From Pomphorhynchus laevis (taxonomy: Eukaryota; Acanthocephala; Palaeacanthocephala; Echinorhynchida; Pomphorhynchidae): a stretch of DNA of 64,000 nucleotides. Made by a program: the position numbers and the translations under genes. The stretch lies in the NCBI GenBank assembly GCA_012934845.2, contig WNNJ02003686.1, forward strand, positions 1 to 64,000, written 5' to 3'. Positions 25,701 through 34,439 of this stretch are shown in pieces (within the stretch, counting starts at the first letter, position 1; the number at the start of each line of letters is the position of its first letter). The notes below the pieces were generated by a model. That model was not told the DNA's origin, did not search any database, and saw nothing but the letters and a program-made list of their open reading frames with translations.

Positions 25701-28700
25701 AACATCAAAAATAAAAATGTCGTCGTGATGCAGCTATTTCCAAAAGTCACTCAGTAGCTGTATTTGCAATATTACAAAAACGTCGTTACATAACCGTAAA
25801 GTGGTTGACATATAAAACTGTTTTTATTAGATGATATTGTTAAGCAAAAGTGTTCAACAATAAGACATTAAGAAATGCTTTTAACATTTATGAACATTTT
25901 TGCTTACATATTGATAAATGTCTACATTTGTTTCTTGCTGGAATTATTATTAAATATTGTATTCTAAATTATTGGTTTATCATCTGTTGTTTCTCATTCA
26001 AAAGTTGAGTACTTCAAAAATTTATGATTAAAATATAATTAAATTTGAAATTATTTTGTTTATCTTCTTTTAGATAGGAACAACGTTCTACTTGTTAACG
26101 GGATTGCTAACAATAACACATGCTCGGAGTGCTCTTCCCGTAGCAGTGACATTCGGAATATCATTAGCAGCTTATCTAGCATGCTTTGGACACATCAGGT
26201 AGAGTCAACCACATTGTTGACTGAGTGCTGACAGTAAAATTCATTTATTTTGCCTTCGATTTAGCGGAGGGCATTTCAATCCAGCAACGACAACTGCAGT
26301 ATTTGTGGCCGGTGAAGTACACATCATCCTAGCTCTAATGTATATCGTAATACAGTTGATTGGTGGAATTGCTGCAGCAGCACTTGCAAAAGTAGTTTAA
26401 TTTAATGAAATTGCTTTTGACAATAAATATCTTAAAATATTTATTTAAATTTAATACATAAGATAATTAATAATTAATCATATTTTACTGTTTCTGAGTC
26501 CACACATATCTAACCAATTAAGAATGCAAATGGGTATTTTGTTAAAATCCAAATTAAGGTTTTATTATCATCCACACTTTTTATATGAAAATAAACGAAT
26601 ATTTACTGCTATATACATTTTATAGCATATTCTCCCAACGAAATCAAATCTATAAAATTCTCTCAAATCGTGTCAAAGGCTCTAACTGTTAGCTTATGCT
26701 CTAAAACAAGTGTGAATTGAATAAGACTGACATGTAGATGTACGGTGATAAATATTTTGCAGTATGATTGATATTTAATATTCCATTTATATTTTGTGTA
26801 AAAATCATAAAGTTGGATAAATTTAAGACAATTTTAGACGTCTTTACGAATAAAATTTGTTCACAGTATAAAACGGTTTTGTAAAAAACTTTTCGCTATT
26901 CAGCATTGTCTAGCGAAATATAAAATAAAAATTCGTTATTTAGATGAACTACAATATAAATATATTCAGATGATATATTACTTTCAGATTGTAATTTTTA
27001 TGTGATTAATAAATCATAAAAAATTAGTCATTGCATTTAAAATATAGTTCACCTTATTAATCATGTTAAAAAATGATCAGTAAGAATTGGGTTCGCTTTC
27101 CACGATGTAATTTTTAAATAATTATTGACAAGAGAAAATATTTCCGACAATATGTTATTCAAGTTGAGGACAACTTGAAAAGTAAACAGGCTGAAAAGGC
27201 ACATCTTGAAAAGAACCCAGCTTGAGAATGAGACACCTTGAAAATAAAACATCTTGAAAAGGCCACATATTTAAAAAGGACACTGATTTGAAAATGACAC
27301 TAATTAAAAACACATTTCGAAAAAAAAACCGGCTTAAAAATTGCACATCTTAAAAAGGACAATTTGAAAAGGAAGACACAGCTCGAAAAGGACAGTTTGA
27401 AAAGGACACATCTAAAAAACACAGCTTGAAAATGGCACAGCTTAAAAATATCACAGTTTGGAAAGAACAATTTGAAAATGACACGGCTGGAAGATGACAC
27501 AGCTTGAAATGGACACATTGCCGAAAACTTAAAATGTGTATAATGATTATGTGCTCAATATAATCATTATAATCTGGTCAATGATTATATCACCAACAAT
27601 AAAAATCATGTGTTTCATTTTAATGATCGCTGATGTGTGACGGATCGTCCTCGTAACTTAATAGTAAAGTAAAAGTTAGGCATTCTTTTCGACATATAGA
27701 AAAAATGGAGATGTTACTAAAAATACAATCCTTATTGATTTTTATAATTACTATTTTTGTAACAATTAAACGCTCTAGATTTCAAGGCACTTTTCTCTTC
27801 AAAAGAAGAATAATTTAACTCAACTATTCTTTACATTTAGTTATTAATCGTCCCAGTCAGTAATGTTGTATCAGTTGGTGATAATGATGATTTACTACTG
27901 CCTGGAGGTGCTACATCAATATTTTTACACGGAATAGATCATTTACGTACCACATGGTGGAAAGCATTAATAGCAGAAGCGATCTTTACAATGACATTCA
28001 CATTCGTAATTCTTATGACGACTAAAGATAGAATGTCGAAAACTGGACTAGCACCATTCCTTGTAGGTCTGACATTAAGTGTGTGCATGCTAGCGCTGTA
28101 AGTTCAATTTCATTGTCGATTTATTTACCGAAATTTATGTTCATACTTCTCTTATTACTTAAACTTTTTCAGAACAAGCGTATCTGGAGGACAAATTAAT
28201 CCTGCAAGAAGCTTTGGATGTGCAGTTGTATTGAACAACTGGAAGTATCATTTTATATTTTGGGCAGGACCACTAATCGGCGCTGTGTTAGCAGGATTAC
28301 TTTACCGGTAATTACATCTTTCTACGTATTATGTATTTTTATGCATATTTTCAAAATAAACGGACACCGACCAAACATACTTATTATAATAAAGATATAG
28401 TACACAACACATATAGTATGGGTAGCATATAATAAGATATGTGGGCTACGCCTGACTTAAGGTGTAAATTCCAGCCGCTATACATATATCACGACCTAGA
28501 TTTCAATTACATGTCTTTGCAAACTATGGCATGGCTCTATAAACATATTTTGATCTATGCCGGCTAGATCAAATAGACAATTGACAATAGACGTAATAGA
28601 TAATAAACAATTGGGTATACAATATACCCGTTTTTCTGACTCCATATCTGGAACTCAAACACATAAATATTATATATTAAAGTTAAATTAACACTTTTTT

Positions 28701-29987
28701 ATTTGCCATTGGTTACATTTATATTCTAAAATGAGCATTACCGATCTACGACTTTTGCAAAACAGACCGCAGATCAATATGTTATTATAATTAGCACTAA
28801 TCAATAAGCTGAAAACATGCATATTTTGATATTGGAAACAATGGCAGTTCGTCAGCAATAAAATTTCCAGGCCATTTGTTTTGATTGTTGAGCCTCATCA
28901 GTGGTGTTCCGATTTCACAAGTGCTCATGAATCTTCCAATACAGTTTAGAAGGGATTATCACAAGTTGACTAATACATGACAATCATTACCTTCATTTTT
29001 ACGGGCTATTACAAAAGTAGCTCGTCCGTATATATTAAATATAGCATGAGTTTTAAAATAGATATGTAGGTATCGAATATTACTTATATTTGCAAATTTA
29101 CAGATTGTATTCACCTCACCACAAAATAATTATTGAAATGATTGCTTAAACGAGTGCTTATCTTGTATAACTATTTCCGATATCTACAACTTTACTGCTC
29201 TACTTGTGAACCAATACGTTAATGTATTTGTTAATATGGTCATTGTAGATCATCCTATGGTTTATTATGAAATTATTTCAAAATATGAATATTTTATTAA
29301 TTGCTAATTTAATTATGAATTAATAATTAATTTTGAGAAATACATCCATCCTGATCTGTCATTCAAATATTCAGAAACGATAAGGTAAAATTGAAAATCA
29401 AAATAATTTTGAAATATTTCGCTAGTAACTACTAGTATCTTCAGAAATTAGAAACAATTGTTACTAATTTCTGTAGATGCTAGTTGTTACTAGCGAAATA
29501 TTTGAAAATTATTTTGATTTTCAATTTTACCTGATCATTCCTGAATATTATTATAATTTATTATGAAATAATAAATATTTATTAGAGTAAAAGCTAATAA
29601 TCCCTCAAGAAGCTTTGTATTGAAGCAGTTGTATTGAGCAACTAAAATCACCATTTCATATTTTCGGAAGGACCACTGACTTGGGAAGTGCTCGCGAATC
29701 ATTTTTCCGGTATTTGATAACACACGTCTTCGTATTAAGTATTTTAATGCATATTTCCTCATTAATTATTTTTACTATTCAATCGCTTGATAAAATCACG
29801 TTACATCATCCTTATTTAACATTAATTCGTGATTCGTTACTTTTTATTTGATTTATATAATTTAATCTATAATTTATTTTAATTATTTTGTTAAAATAAT
29901 AAAATATTTTATTTTATTCTTTTTCCGTTTAGATTTATATTTTCTCATGGTCACATTCGATTCACTCGCAAAGCGGGTAACAATTGA
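10684..29987 (+). CDS. Aquaporin (MIP family water/solute channel), eight exons
   Basis: Spliced host gene. Exons: 10684-10766, 21773-21928, 22904-22955, 26074-26198, 26265-26391, 27841-28097, 28173-28307, 29933-29987; all introns are GT-AG and phases agree, giving about 329 codons to the TGA at 29985-29987. The protein is a six-helix membrane channel: helix 1 after [13 protein letters not shown], first box [13 protein letters not shown], second box [12 protein letters not shown], helix 6 in [18 protein letters not shown]. The Arg after NPA2 is kept. By alignment to human AQP1, the pore filter reads Phe, Met (AQP1 His180), Gly (AQP1 Cys189), Arg, unlike a strict water channel. The N-terminal 90 residues are Ser-rich and presumably cytoplasmic. 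Exon 1 is the least certain part. Introns carry most of the local transposons. No intact core residue is missing, so it is probably functional. Confidence 0.85.
11106..11142. repeat. Perfect 16-bp inverted repeat
   Basis: Arms TAGTTAGCAATCTAAC and GTTAGATTGCTAACTA are separated by TATTT, inside intron 1. Likely a relic of a small foldback element. Confidence 0.6.
11466..11551. repeat. AT-rich foldback, arms about 36 bp
   Basis: Imperfect inverted repeat bounded by TACAATTTATA... and ...TACAATTTGTA in intron 1. It resembles a MITE relic; no terminal duplication is clear. Confidence 0.4.
12835..12895. repeat. TAA/ATT microsatellite-like tract
   Basis: Runs of TAATTATTAATAATAATT stand left of the REL-type LINE copy 2; a similar tract lies on its right side at 16145-16212. 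Confidence 0.5.
12931..12948 (+). promoter_or_regulatory. Shared LINE leader motif (site 2)
   Basis: CAAGCTTAAACACGCAAG lies about 100 bp before the ATG at 13046 of REL-type LINE copy 2, and is nearly identical to CAAGCTTAAACACACAAT at 61583-61600 before the CR1-like LINE. Confidence 0.4.
13046..16070 (+). pseudogene. REL-type non-LTR retrotransposon, broken copy 2
   Basis: Better preserved copy of the 4592-7611 family, lying in intron 1 of the aquaporin gene. Parts in order: N-terminal finger [18 protein letters not shown] (13046-13249); helical region (13409-13885); [17 protein letters not shown] (13818-14132); [20 protein letters not shown] (from about 14155, another frame); RT core [16 protein letters not shown] and WYADDANF (14437-15066); CCHC knuckle [15 protein letters not shown] and restriction-like endonuclease [29 protein letters not shown] (15433-15966); tail [18 protein letters not shown] to the TAA at 16068-16070. 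The catalytic YADD is intact, but frameshifts and stops between the blocks make it a pseudogene. No poly-A tail is evident. Confidence 0.85.
16145..16212. repeat. TAA/ATT microsatellite-like tract
   Basis: Runs of AATAATTAATATTATTAATT right of REL-type LINE copy 2. Compare 12835-12895 on the other side. Confidence 0.5.
16213..17195. other. AT-rich intron sequence
   Basis: Part of aquaporin intron 1 with nothing recognisable. Confidence 0.5.
17222..17252 (-). ncRNA. PLE terminal hammerhead-like hairpin (left copy)
   Basis: Reads CTGAAGA, T, stem GACG/CGTC with an 11-nt loop, then GAAA. The extra T between the core and stem II departs from a canonical hammerhead, so catalysis is uncertain. 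Confidence 0.45.
18629..18658. repeat. Short palindrome at the PLE head-to-head junction
   Basis: ACTGATGAACAAAATATTTT followed by GTTCCTCAGT is a near-perfect palindrome exactly where the two divergent PLE copies meet; ACTGATGAACAAAA is repeated directly about 30 bp to the right. Confidence 0.5.
18669..19325 (+). mobile_element. Penelope-like element, right copy, 5'-truncated and inverted
   Basis: Inverted partner of the left PLE copy: about 650 bp match 17196-17853 in reverse complement with few differences. It contains the GIY-YIG region (18791-19033, [20 protein letters not shown]), the 3' untranslated region and the terminal motif at 19270-19300. PLEs are known to insert with a partial, inverted or tandem second copy, so both probably arose in one event. 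Broken. Confidence 0.85.
19270..19300 (+). ncRNA. PLE terminal hammerhead-like hairpin (right copy)
   Basis: CTGAAGA at 19270-19276 and GAAA at 19297-19300 with a GACG/CGTC stem between them; same structure as 17222-17252 on the other strand. Confidence 0.45.
19326..21764. other. Intron 1, right part
   Basis: No gene seen. At 19855-20060 there is a degenerate duplication (TTTAAATTTATTTTA and GAGTTTGAGAAAGTTTGTAAAT versions), period about 80 bp. At 20490-20720 the minus strand has a longer coding-like stretch ([20 protein letters not shown]) that may be an element relic, family not recognised. Confidence 0.35.
21773..21928 (+). CDS. Aquaporin exon 2 (N-terminal tail)
   Basis: Encodes [11 protein letters not shown] ... 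DDSELKYN, a Ser/Thr/Gln-rich cytoplasmic tail, and ends at AACAG|GTACTT in phase 2. An ATG at 21765 directly behind another AG could serve as an alternative start for a 304-residue form. Confidence 0.65.
22372..22543. mobile_element. MITE-like foldback, about 170 bp
   Basis: Inverted repeats of about 65 bp: the left end runs TTGGGGCAGAATCAATAAAC and the right end, reverse complemented, TTTGGAGCAGGATTAATAGAC; inner ends both reach ATTATCAGAAAC around a 30-bp loop. Non-autonomous DNA transposon in aquaporin intron 2; superfamily not determined. Confidence 0.7.
22904..22955 (+). CDS. Aquaporin exon 3
   Basis: A 52-nt exon between TTATATTTAG and GTAAGTG. It encodes [17 protein letters not shown], the lead-in to helix 1, and is too short to be found as an open frame alone. 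Confidence 0.8.
22956..24028. other. Aquaporin intron 3, left part
   Basis: AT-rich, no gene seen; low-complexity AATTTTAAA tract at about 23255-23350. Confidence 0.5.
24029..24072. repeat. Perfect palindrome, 21-bp arms
   Basis: CATCTCTGTTCCCAGTTCAC plus A, a 2-bp spacer GG, then the exact reverse complement. It stands at the truncated end of the hAT transposase, where the coding similarity stops. Confidence 0.85.
24073..25588 (-). mobile_element. hAT transposon, 3'-truncated, ZBED-type transposase remnant
   Basis: Minus-strand DNA transposon in aquaporin intron 3. The 5' terminal inverted repeat ends at 25588 and reads CAGTGTTTCTCAAACAGTG on the minus strand, a typical hAT end. The transposase begins with a BED-type finger remnant (25151-24945, [15 protein letters not shown]) and continues in an open stretch 24820-24353 ([50 protein letters not shown]), matching the ZBED5/SCAND3-like hAT transposases. 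Further pieces [23 protein letters not shown] and [16 protein letters not shown] reach 24073. The C-terminal dimerisation region and the other terminal repeat are missing. Several stops and frameshifts are present; inactive. Confidence 0.8.
25590..25677. repeat. Direct repeat, 30 bp at 58-bp spacing
   Basis: TTTAGACTGACAAGTTTGTA with its continuation CTGTTTAAG occurs at 25590 and again at 25648, directly abutting the hAT terminus. GTATCTGTTT is also repeated inside. Confidence 0.75.
25678..26073. other. Aquaporin intron 3, right part
   Basis: No feature seen apart from the acceptor of exon 4. Confidence 0.5.
26074..26198 (+). CDS. Aquaporin exon 4 (helices 1-2)
   Basis: Encodes [16 protein letters not shown] and [19 protein letters not shown]. 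The Phe in TFG aligns with AQP1 Phe56 of the selectivity filter. Ends in phase 2 within the codon before GGHFNPA. Confidence 0.9.
26265..26391 (+). CDS. Aquaporin exon 5 (first NPA box, helix 3)
   Basis: Encodes [18 protein letters not shown] and the hydrophobic [19 protein letters not shown]; ends at GCAAAA|GTAGTT in phase 0. The intron before it is only 66 bp. Confidence 0.9.
26392..27159. other. Aquaporin intron 5, left part
   Basis: AT-rich, nothing recognised. Confidence 0.5.
27160..27525. repeat. Degenerate short tandem repeat in intron 5
   Basis: About 20 diverged units built on CTTGAAAATGACACA or CTTGAAAAGGACAC. The open frames it creates (Phe/Ser/Cys-rich, minus strand) are by-products of the repeat. 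Confidence 0.75.
27841..28097 (+). CDS. Aquaporin exon 6 (loop C, helices 4-5)
   Basis: Encodes [17 protein letters not shown], an extracellular-type loop C, then [17 protein letters not shown] and [18 protein letters not shown]. The Met in VCML occupies the position of AQP1 His180. Donor GTAAGT at 28098. Confidence 0.9.
28173..28307 (+). CDS. Aquaporin exon 7 (second NPA box, helix 6)
   Basis: Encodes [19 protein letters not shown] and [20 protein letters not shown]; acceptor TTTTTCAG, donor GTAATT. A decayed second copy of this exon and its donor lies at 29596-29765. Confidence 0.9.
28308..29365. other. Aquaporin intron 7, left part
   Basis: No gene. A moderately GC-richer block at 28850-28990 contains CTGATGAGGC on the minus strand but lacks a properly placed GAAA (see rejected items). 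Confidence 0.4.
29417..29444 (-). ncRNA. Hammerhead-like hairpin, foldback left arm
   Basis: CTGAAGA, T, ACTAGT/ACTAGC stem with one mismatch, then GAAATATTTC. Confidence 0.4.
29471..29498 (+). ncRNA. Hammerhead-like hairpin, foldback right arm
   Basis: CTGTAGA, T, perfect 6-bp stem GCTAGT/ACTAGC around TGTT, then GAAA. Downstream TTGAAAAT/ATTTTCAA could form stem III. Confidence 0.45.
29596..29765 (+). pseudogene. Decayed duplicate of aquaporin exon 7
   Basis: Aligns with 28190-28360: CAAGAAGCTTTG, GCAGTTGTATTGA, CAACT, CATATTTT, GGACCACT, CCGGTA and the following intron bases TCGTATTA ... TTTTAATGCATATTT. The NPARSFG box has become NPSRSFV, with stops after it, so it cannot encode the helix. 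It lies in the last intron, about 1.4 kb downstream of the true exon, together with its old donor region. A tandem segmental duplication that then decayed is the simplest explanation. Confidence 0.75.
29933..29987 (+). CDS. Aquaporin exon 8 (C-terminus)
   Basis: Acceptor TTTTTCCGTTTAG restores the phase-2 Arg codon and gives [17 protein letters not shown] then TGA. The short basic tail is plausible for a cytoplasmic C-terminus. An alternative terminal exon cannot be excluded. Confidence 0.65.
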
Positions 29988-30890
29988 AGTGATGTACTAT
30001 CAACGAATCCTGTTTATAATTTTTTCTTGCAATCAATATATGCGCGTGAGGTTAATTACATATATATATGCATATCCACATCATGAACAGAAACAGCAGA
30101 TCAAATTTCGTCAACGACAGCTACCCATTCTCAATGTAACCACGATCATACAGACGAAAATAGCTAAAAATACATTACAATTTTCATTATTACCATTTTT
30201 ACACATGAACCATTTTACGCTACATATATGCTGTGGATATAACGATATAACAACGCTCCAGTGTTGAATGAAATAACACAAATCCCGCATATAGATAGGT
30301 ATTGCAAGAGAAATATAGAACTAAACACATTTCATATTTAATAACAGAGTTTATACATAAGCTTGTATTTTACTGTTGAGTTTATATTATATTGCGATTG
30401 TTAACTGTTTTTTTTGTTTTTTACTACTACTATTACTGCTGCTGAATATTTCCTTTAATCTACTGAAAATGCCGTTTGGTCATCGAAACAATCGGTTCAG
30501 CAACCACCGTATTTACAGTATTTACAGCAGCATCAAAATGCGGCGGGCAATTGTCCCATCTAATATCTGTGACATAATGCATGCAGATGAAGTTATATCC
30601 TAGCCAAATATGCTTAGCTGAGAAAACTCTGATATAGAAGACAGCTTTTATTAACATTGTTAACGATCATAATTTTTACGGTATCCGTGATGATATTTTT
30701 AGAAAAAATAAAAATATCTAATTTTCTCATTTTACGTTACAAACTACAATTTTAAAACTAACTTGCAGCCTTTGTTCTTTTATGTTCATTTCAAGTATCT
30801 ACAATATCGATGTTTTAGAATTTAAAACATTACAAACATGATAATAATTATAATTATCATGTTTAAAATTAAAATATTATAATAATCCAG
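29988..30890. other. 3' flank of the aquaporin gene
   Basis: No gene seen. The 3' UTR should start here, but no polyadenylation signal can be chosen among many AT-rich candidates. Confidence 0.4.
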
Positions 30891-30894
30891 TTAA

Positions 30895-31640
30895 ACGCAA
30901 ACCAAGAAGTTATGGTGATAAAAGGAATAGGAAAAATAGAGTTAAAAATATTAAAAAAGATATGTATATAAATGAACAATTAGAAATATTAAAACAACTT
31001 TTAAGTGATAATAAGCTAAAAGATCTTTATGTAAATATAAGAAGTTTTTCTAAAGATATCATATGTTCAATAAATCAAAAATTAATTAACGACTATGATA
31101 GGCTAAGTTGTATAATAGACAGTTATTGTAATACAAAATACTATAATCGTACAATAAATGTTAATAATAACAATAGAAAATATACATTAACCATAAACTT
31201 CATTAATAAATGTATAGATAACATAAATATAGCCGGACTTTTAAATAATTCTAAAAGTAAAGAAATAATAGGGTCAGATTTAAGTAAATATATTCCTAAA
31301 ATAAGGTATAAACTCCTACCACCATTAGGACGAAAAATTTGTAATTATAATAAAGAAATTAAATCTATATGTAATGATGTTATTAGAAACGTAGAAACAG
31401 AATACAATTGCAAAATTATGAATTTTGATAAAATAAATGAGCATATATGCACTCATAATCTAGAATTAATTGAAAATGGTGAATTAACTTATTTTATCTC
31501 AAGAAACAATTTATACAATAAATTAAAGATTAATTAACGATTATGATAGGTTAAGTTGTATAATAGACAGTTATTGTAATATAAAATACTATAATCGTAC
31601 AATAAATGTTAATAATAACAATAGAAAATATACATTAAAT
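30895..31640 (+). mobile_element. AT-rich Penelope-like element, N-terminal RT part
   Basis: A 191-codon open frame (30962-31537), very rich in Lys, Asn and Ile. Its end reads LLPPLGRKICNYNKEI, EYNCKIMNFDKINEHICTH and LELIENGELTYFI, resembling the region of PLE proteins just before the RT (family pattern: PP-G+-I, CDC, HV-TGDL-II-N--L). No RT core follows. At 31527-31639 about 110 bp of 31083-31192 are repeated directly (TATAATAGACAGTTATTGTA). Incomplete and broken. PLE assignment is by remembered pattern, so moderate. Confidence 0.5.
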
Positions 31641-32695
31641 ATTTTGTGTTGTAAATTTTACTTCATATTTTTAAAGTTTGGCGTGGAAATAAAACAAAGT
31701 CTATAAGATAGCGAAAATAAAGTTTATTTATTAACATAATTATTAAAATTATTATTACTATTATATTTTATTAAATCACATTAAAAAGATACATTAAAAA
31801 ATTATTGTTAAAAAATTATATATTATTAAAATAATATAATTGAAAATAAACATGTGGTTAACTAGACATTTTTACAATGTATTGTAAAAATTTCGTTTTA
31901 AGAATAATGCTTTAATAAAAATTGAATGTACTTACGATCAAAATACAAAATCAAATATAAATACGAATTTCCCTTTTCTATTCTATACTTTTATAATCAA
32001 CACTACCATTAGCTCACAGTAGATGTTGGCACAAATAAATGGAGAGCATTAATTGTTCTAATATAAAATACATTAAACTGTCATTTCAAATATATGGCAA
32101 AAATTAGAATTTTATTTGCCACTGAAAATAATTACGTGGTACTGGGGTAAGTAAATTTCAGTGTCAGGCAATTTCTATGAATTAATTGAATATATATGCC
32201 AAAATAATTGTAAAATAAATTGAGAATTAAATGGATAATCACTAAAAAATTTGAGATAATGACTTAAAAACATAAATTAAATTAAGCAAAATAAGAAAAA
32301 TCTTAAAATCTAACACTGAAAAACCAATATTAACTGGACTTGTAAGACATTATATGTTCTCAGTAAAAAATCTTAAGTAAATCTTACCTAATAACAATGA
32401 CTTATAAGACATTATATGTTCTCAGTAAAAAATCTTACATAAATAATAAAGATTTTAATTTTAGATATTTTACCTGTAACAGAAACAATTGTAAATCTAG
32501 TGATGTTATAAATAATAAATTAGATCAGCTATATGAGTCTACGTATTTTATACTATATATAAATTAAAAATAAAGATAAATAATTAAATAGTAAATAATC
32601 ATTAAAGATTTTATAAAAAATTATATTTATAAGGATACAATTTATTATTAAAATTTAAAATAAAAGTCAATTTCTATGAATTGAATAAATAACAA
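31641..32695. other. AT-rich sequence with a short direct repeat
   Basis: No gene. A unit of about 38 bp (AAGACATTATATGTTCTCAG then TAAAAAATCTTA) occurs at about 32343 and again at 32405. Confidence 0.5.
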
Positions 32696-32699
32696 AGGA

Positions 32700-32845
32700 T
32701 GTATTCGAATAAGGAATAGAGGTCATCAAAAGAAACTGCTATATTATCAGGCTTCGACCACTACTTCTCGACCCAAAATAGAAGCGGAACCAAATACGCG
32801 CTAATGACTTATTTTCTCTGATGAAATTTGATTATATAGTGTTTT
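32700..32845 (+). repeat. Dispersed coding-like repeat, copy 2
   Basis: Collinear with 2520-2670 on the other strand; reads LSGFDHYFSTQNRSGTKY then ALMTYFL. Family unknown. Confidence 0.5.
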
Positions 32846-32889
32846 TAATTTTTTCAAGAAAGAAAACGTAAATTACAAATAATAAATTA

Positions 32890-33060
32890 TGTCCAAGTGT
32901 TGCCAGTCGCTCGTCTCCTCAACCGTTCTCAGAACGCAACTAGGGTTGCCGCGTTGGATGGTAACGCTCAGCCTCTGCAGCAGGAAATCCGTAGACCACC
33001 ACTTTCCGGCACTGAAGTTATCCGCCGACCTATTTCGTGAATTAGGCATTCCGCCTTATT
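32890..33060. other. GC-rich island, coding-like, unassigned
   Basis: Stands out from AT-rich flanks. The plus strand is open through RLLNRSQNATRVAALDGNA and IRRPPLSGTEVIRRPIS. I do not recognise it; it may be part of the same element as 32700-32845. Confidence 0.3.
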
Positions 33061-33454
33061 TTTAATTATATAGTATCTTATTCAAATACAAATCATATTG
33101 TTTATTATTCATAGAAATGCTTCGCTTAATAGTTTTAATTTATTTTTGGTAATATTTTGTTGATTTATATATTGTAAATTTAATATTTTACTAATATGTT
33201 GTTGATTTATACTTCCCCATTATAAGAAATAGAAAAAAATTATGAAAAGAATACTTAATTAATATATCACAAGCCTATACATTTCATTGTACTTCAACTA
33301 AATTCATTCTTGACATCCCACAGTTGTTTCATAGCTAGTTGCTTAAATCCTTCTGTATTGAACAATAGCAAGAGTTTTTGTCCAAATCGCATGATCTACT
33401 TCACTGGCGTCTATAGGAGCATACTTTAAGGCAAAGAATATATGACTTTGATTT

Positions 33455-34330
33455 AATTAGAGTGACTATTTTCCAAGAGGCTATCGGACTCTTTCCCGTC
33501 GTAGGTAATGCAAATCTTACGAGATTGAACTCGTACCTTCCTTAGCAAACCACAGGAGAAATATATCGACAGCCTATAAAGGTCGTATTTTCAATCTCAC
33601 CACAACAATACTCAATATCATAAATAAAGGACTCCACCTTACTAATCTACCCGATTCCTTCAAACAAGCCACCTTGAAACAATATTGGAAGTATTGTTAA
33701 GACTTCAACTGAGTAAGGATATGATCAGCATTGTTCGCCTTAATCCTTCTTAGTTTTCCTTTCGGAAGATATTCAAAAAGTTTATTAGTTGAAAGAAGAG
33801 GACATCGGTTGGATTGATATATGAAGCACTTTACATCGTTTTAAATAAATTAATTTTATTTCATCATTATGGAGTCGCTTCCGCATTGCAACCCACCTCC
33901 TATTAATATGGTTTCAGAAGTATATATCTGTATTTTATGCATTTCATAAATTCCTGGGGTTCATCACCAAAACTCCAAATCCCACATGTCATTCTCTACT
34001 CTTATCTACAGGCTCTTAACACACAGTCAGAGAAAGGAGATCGTCGTTACAATGCTCTTAGCTCCTACGTCTTATATTGCAGTAATTAATGTCCACAGGC
34101 GGATATTTTCATCAATGAAACATCCAGTTACATGTTTGAAAAATCTGCGGCCCATTTCGATTCAAAACTCCCTCATCTCTATTTATAATAAGGAATTTCT
34201 TAAATAAATAACTAACAACCACTAAAAAATACAAATAGAGACTTTAGAAGAAACAACTGCAGTTCAGATAAGACAACTCATAACAGCATTTAGTCTTCAT
34301 AATGATATCACGGCCTCAGGTCCAGCAAGA
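33455..34330 (+). pseudogene. Jockey/R1-like LINE fragment, plus strand
   Basis: Inverted second copy of a piece of the LINE at 34440-37690. FQEAIGLFPVVGN (33465 on) parallels FQAAIQLFPRIGN of the minus-strand copy, and LTHSQRKEIVVTMLLAPTS with CLKNLRPISIQNSLISIY (33986-34207) parallels LTADQRREVAVTMLLASPS and CPKDLRPISIQNALVSIY. It covers the stretch between endonuclease and RT core, with many stops. It abuts the minus-strand copy. Confidence 0.75.
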
Positions 34331-34439
34331 TCTGAGCCCTCCAGCCAGTCCAACACGCCGCCTTTCGACTGAACCACCCGGGATCTTTAACCCCCACCGA
34401 AGAATCTAATCGAGACGGACTATGCTGGGTGAAGGAGAG

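Larger units (their letters stand above)
29370..29546. mobile_element. Foldback made of two divergent PLE-like ends
   Basis: Inverted repeat of about 80-bp arms (TAAAATTGAAAATCAAAATA inward to AGAAATTAG) around a few bases. Each arm carries the CTGANGA-stem-GAAA motif pointing outward: minus at 29417-29444, plus at 29471-29498. This is the arrangement of the 17.2-19.3 kb PLE pair with everything between removed. It has no coding sequence. Confidence 0.6.

Noticed and set aside
27061-27518. Phe/Cys-rich open frames on the minus strand
   Set aside because: They are produced by the degenerate CTTGAAAANGACAC repeat.
28855-28925. CTGATGAGGC on the minus strand with a later GGCCTGGAAA, resembling a hammerhead
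   Set aside because: Two extra bases separate the possible stem II arm from GAAA and no stem I or III closes; kept only as a weak candidate.
29947-30603. Plus-strand open frames of 75 to 106 codons after the aquaporin gene
   Set aside because: The first overlaps the aquaporin terminal exon in another frame; none shows a conserved motif.
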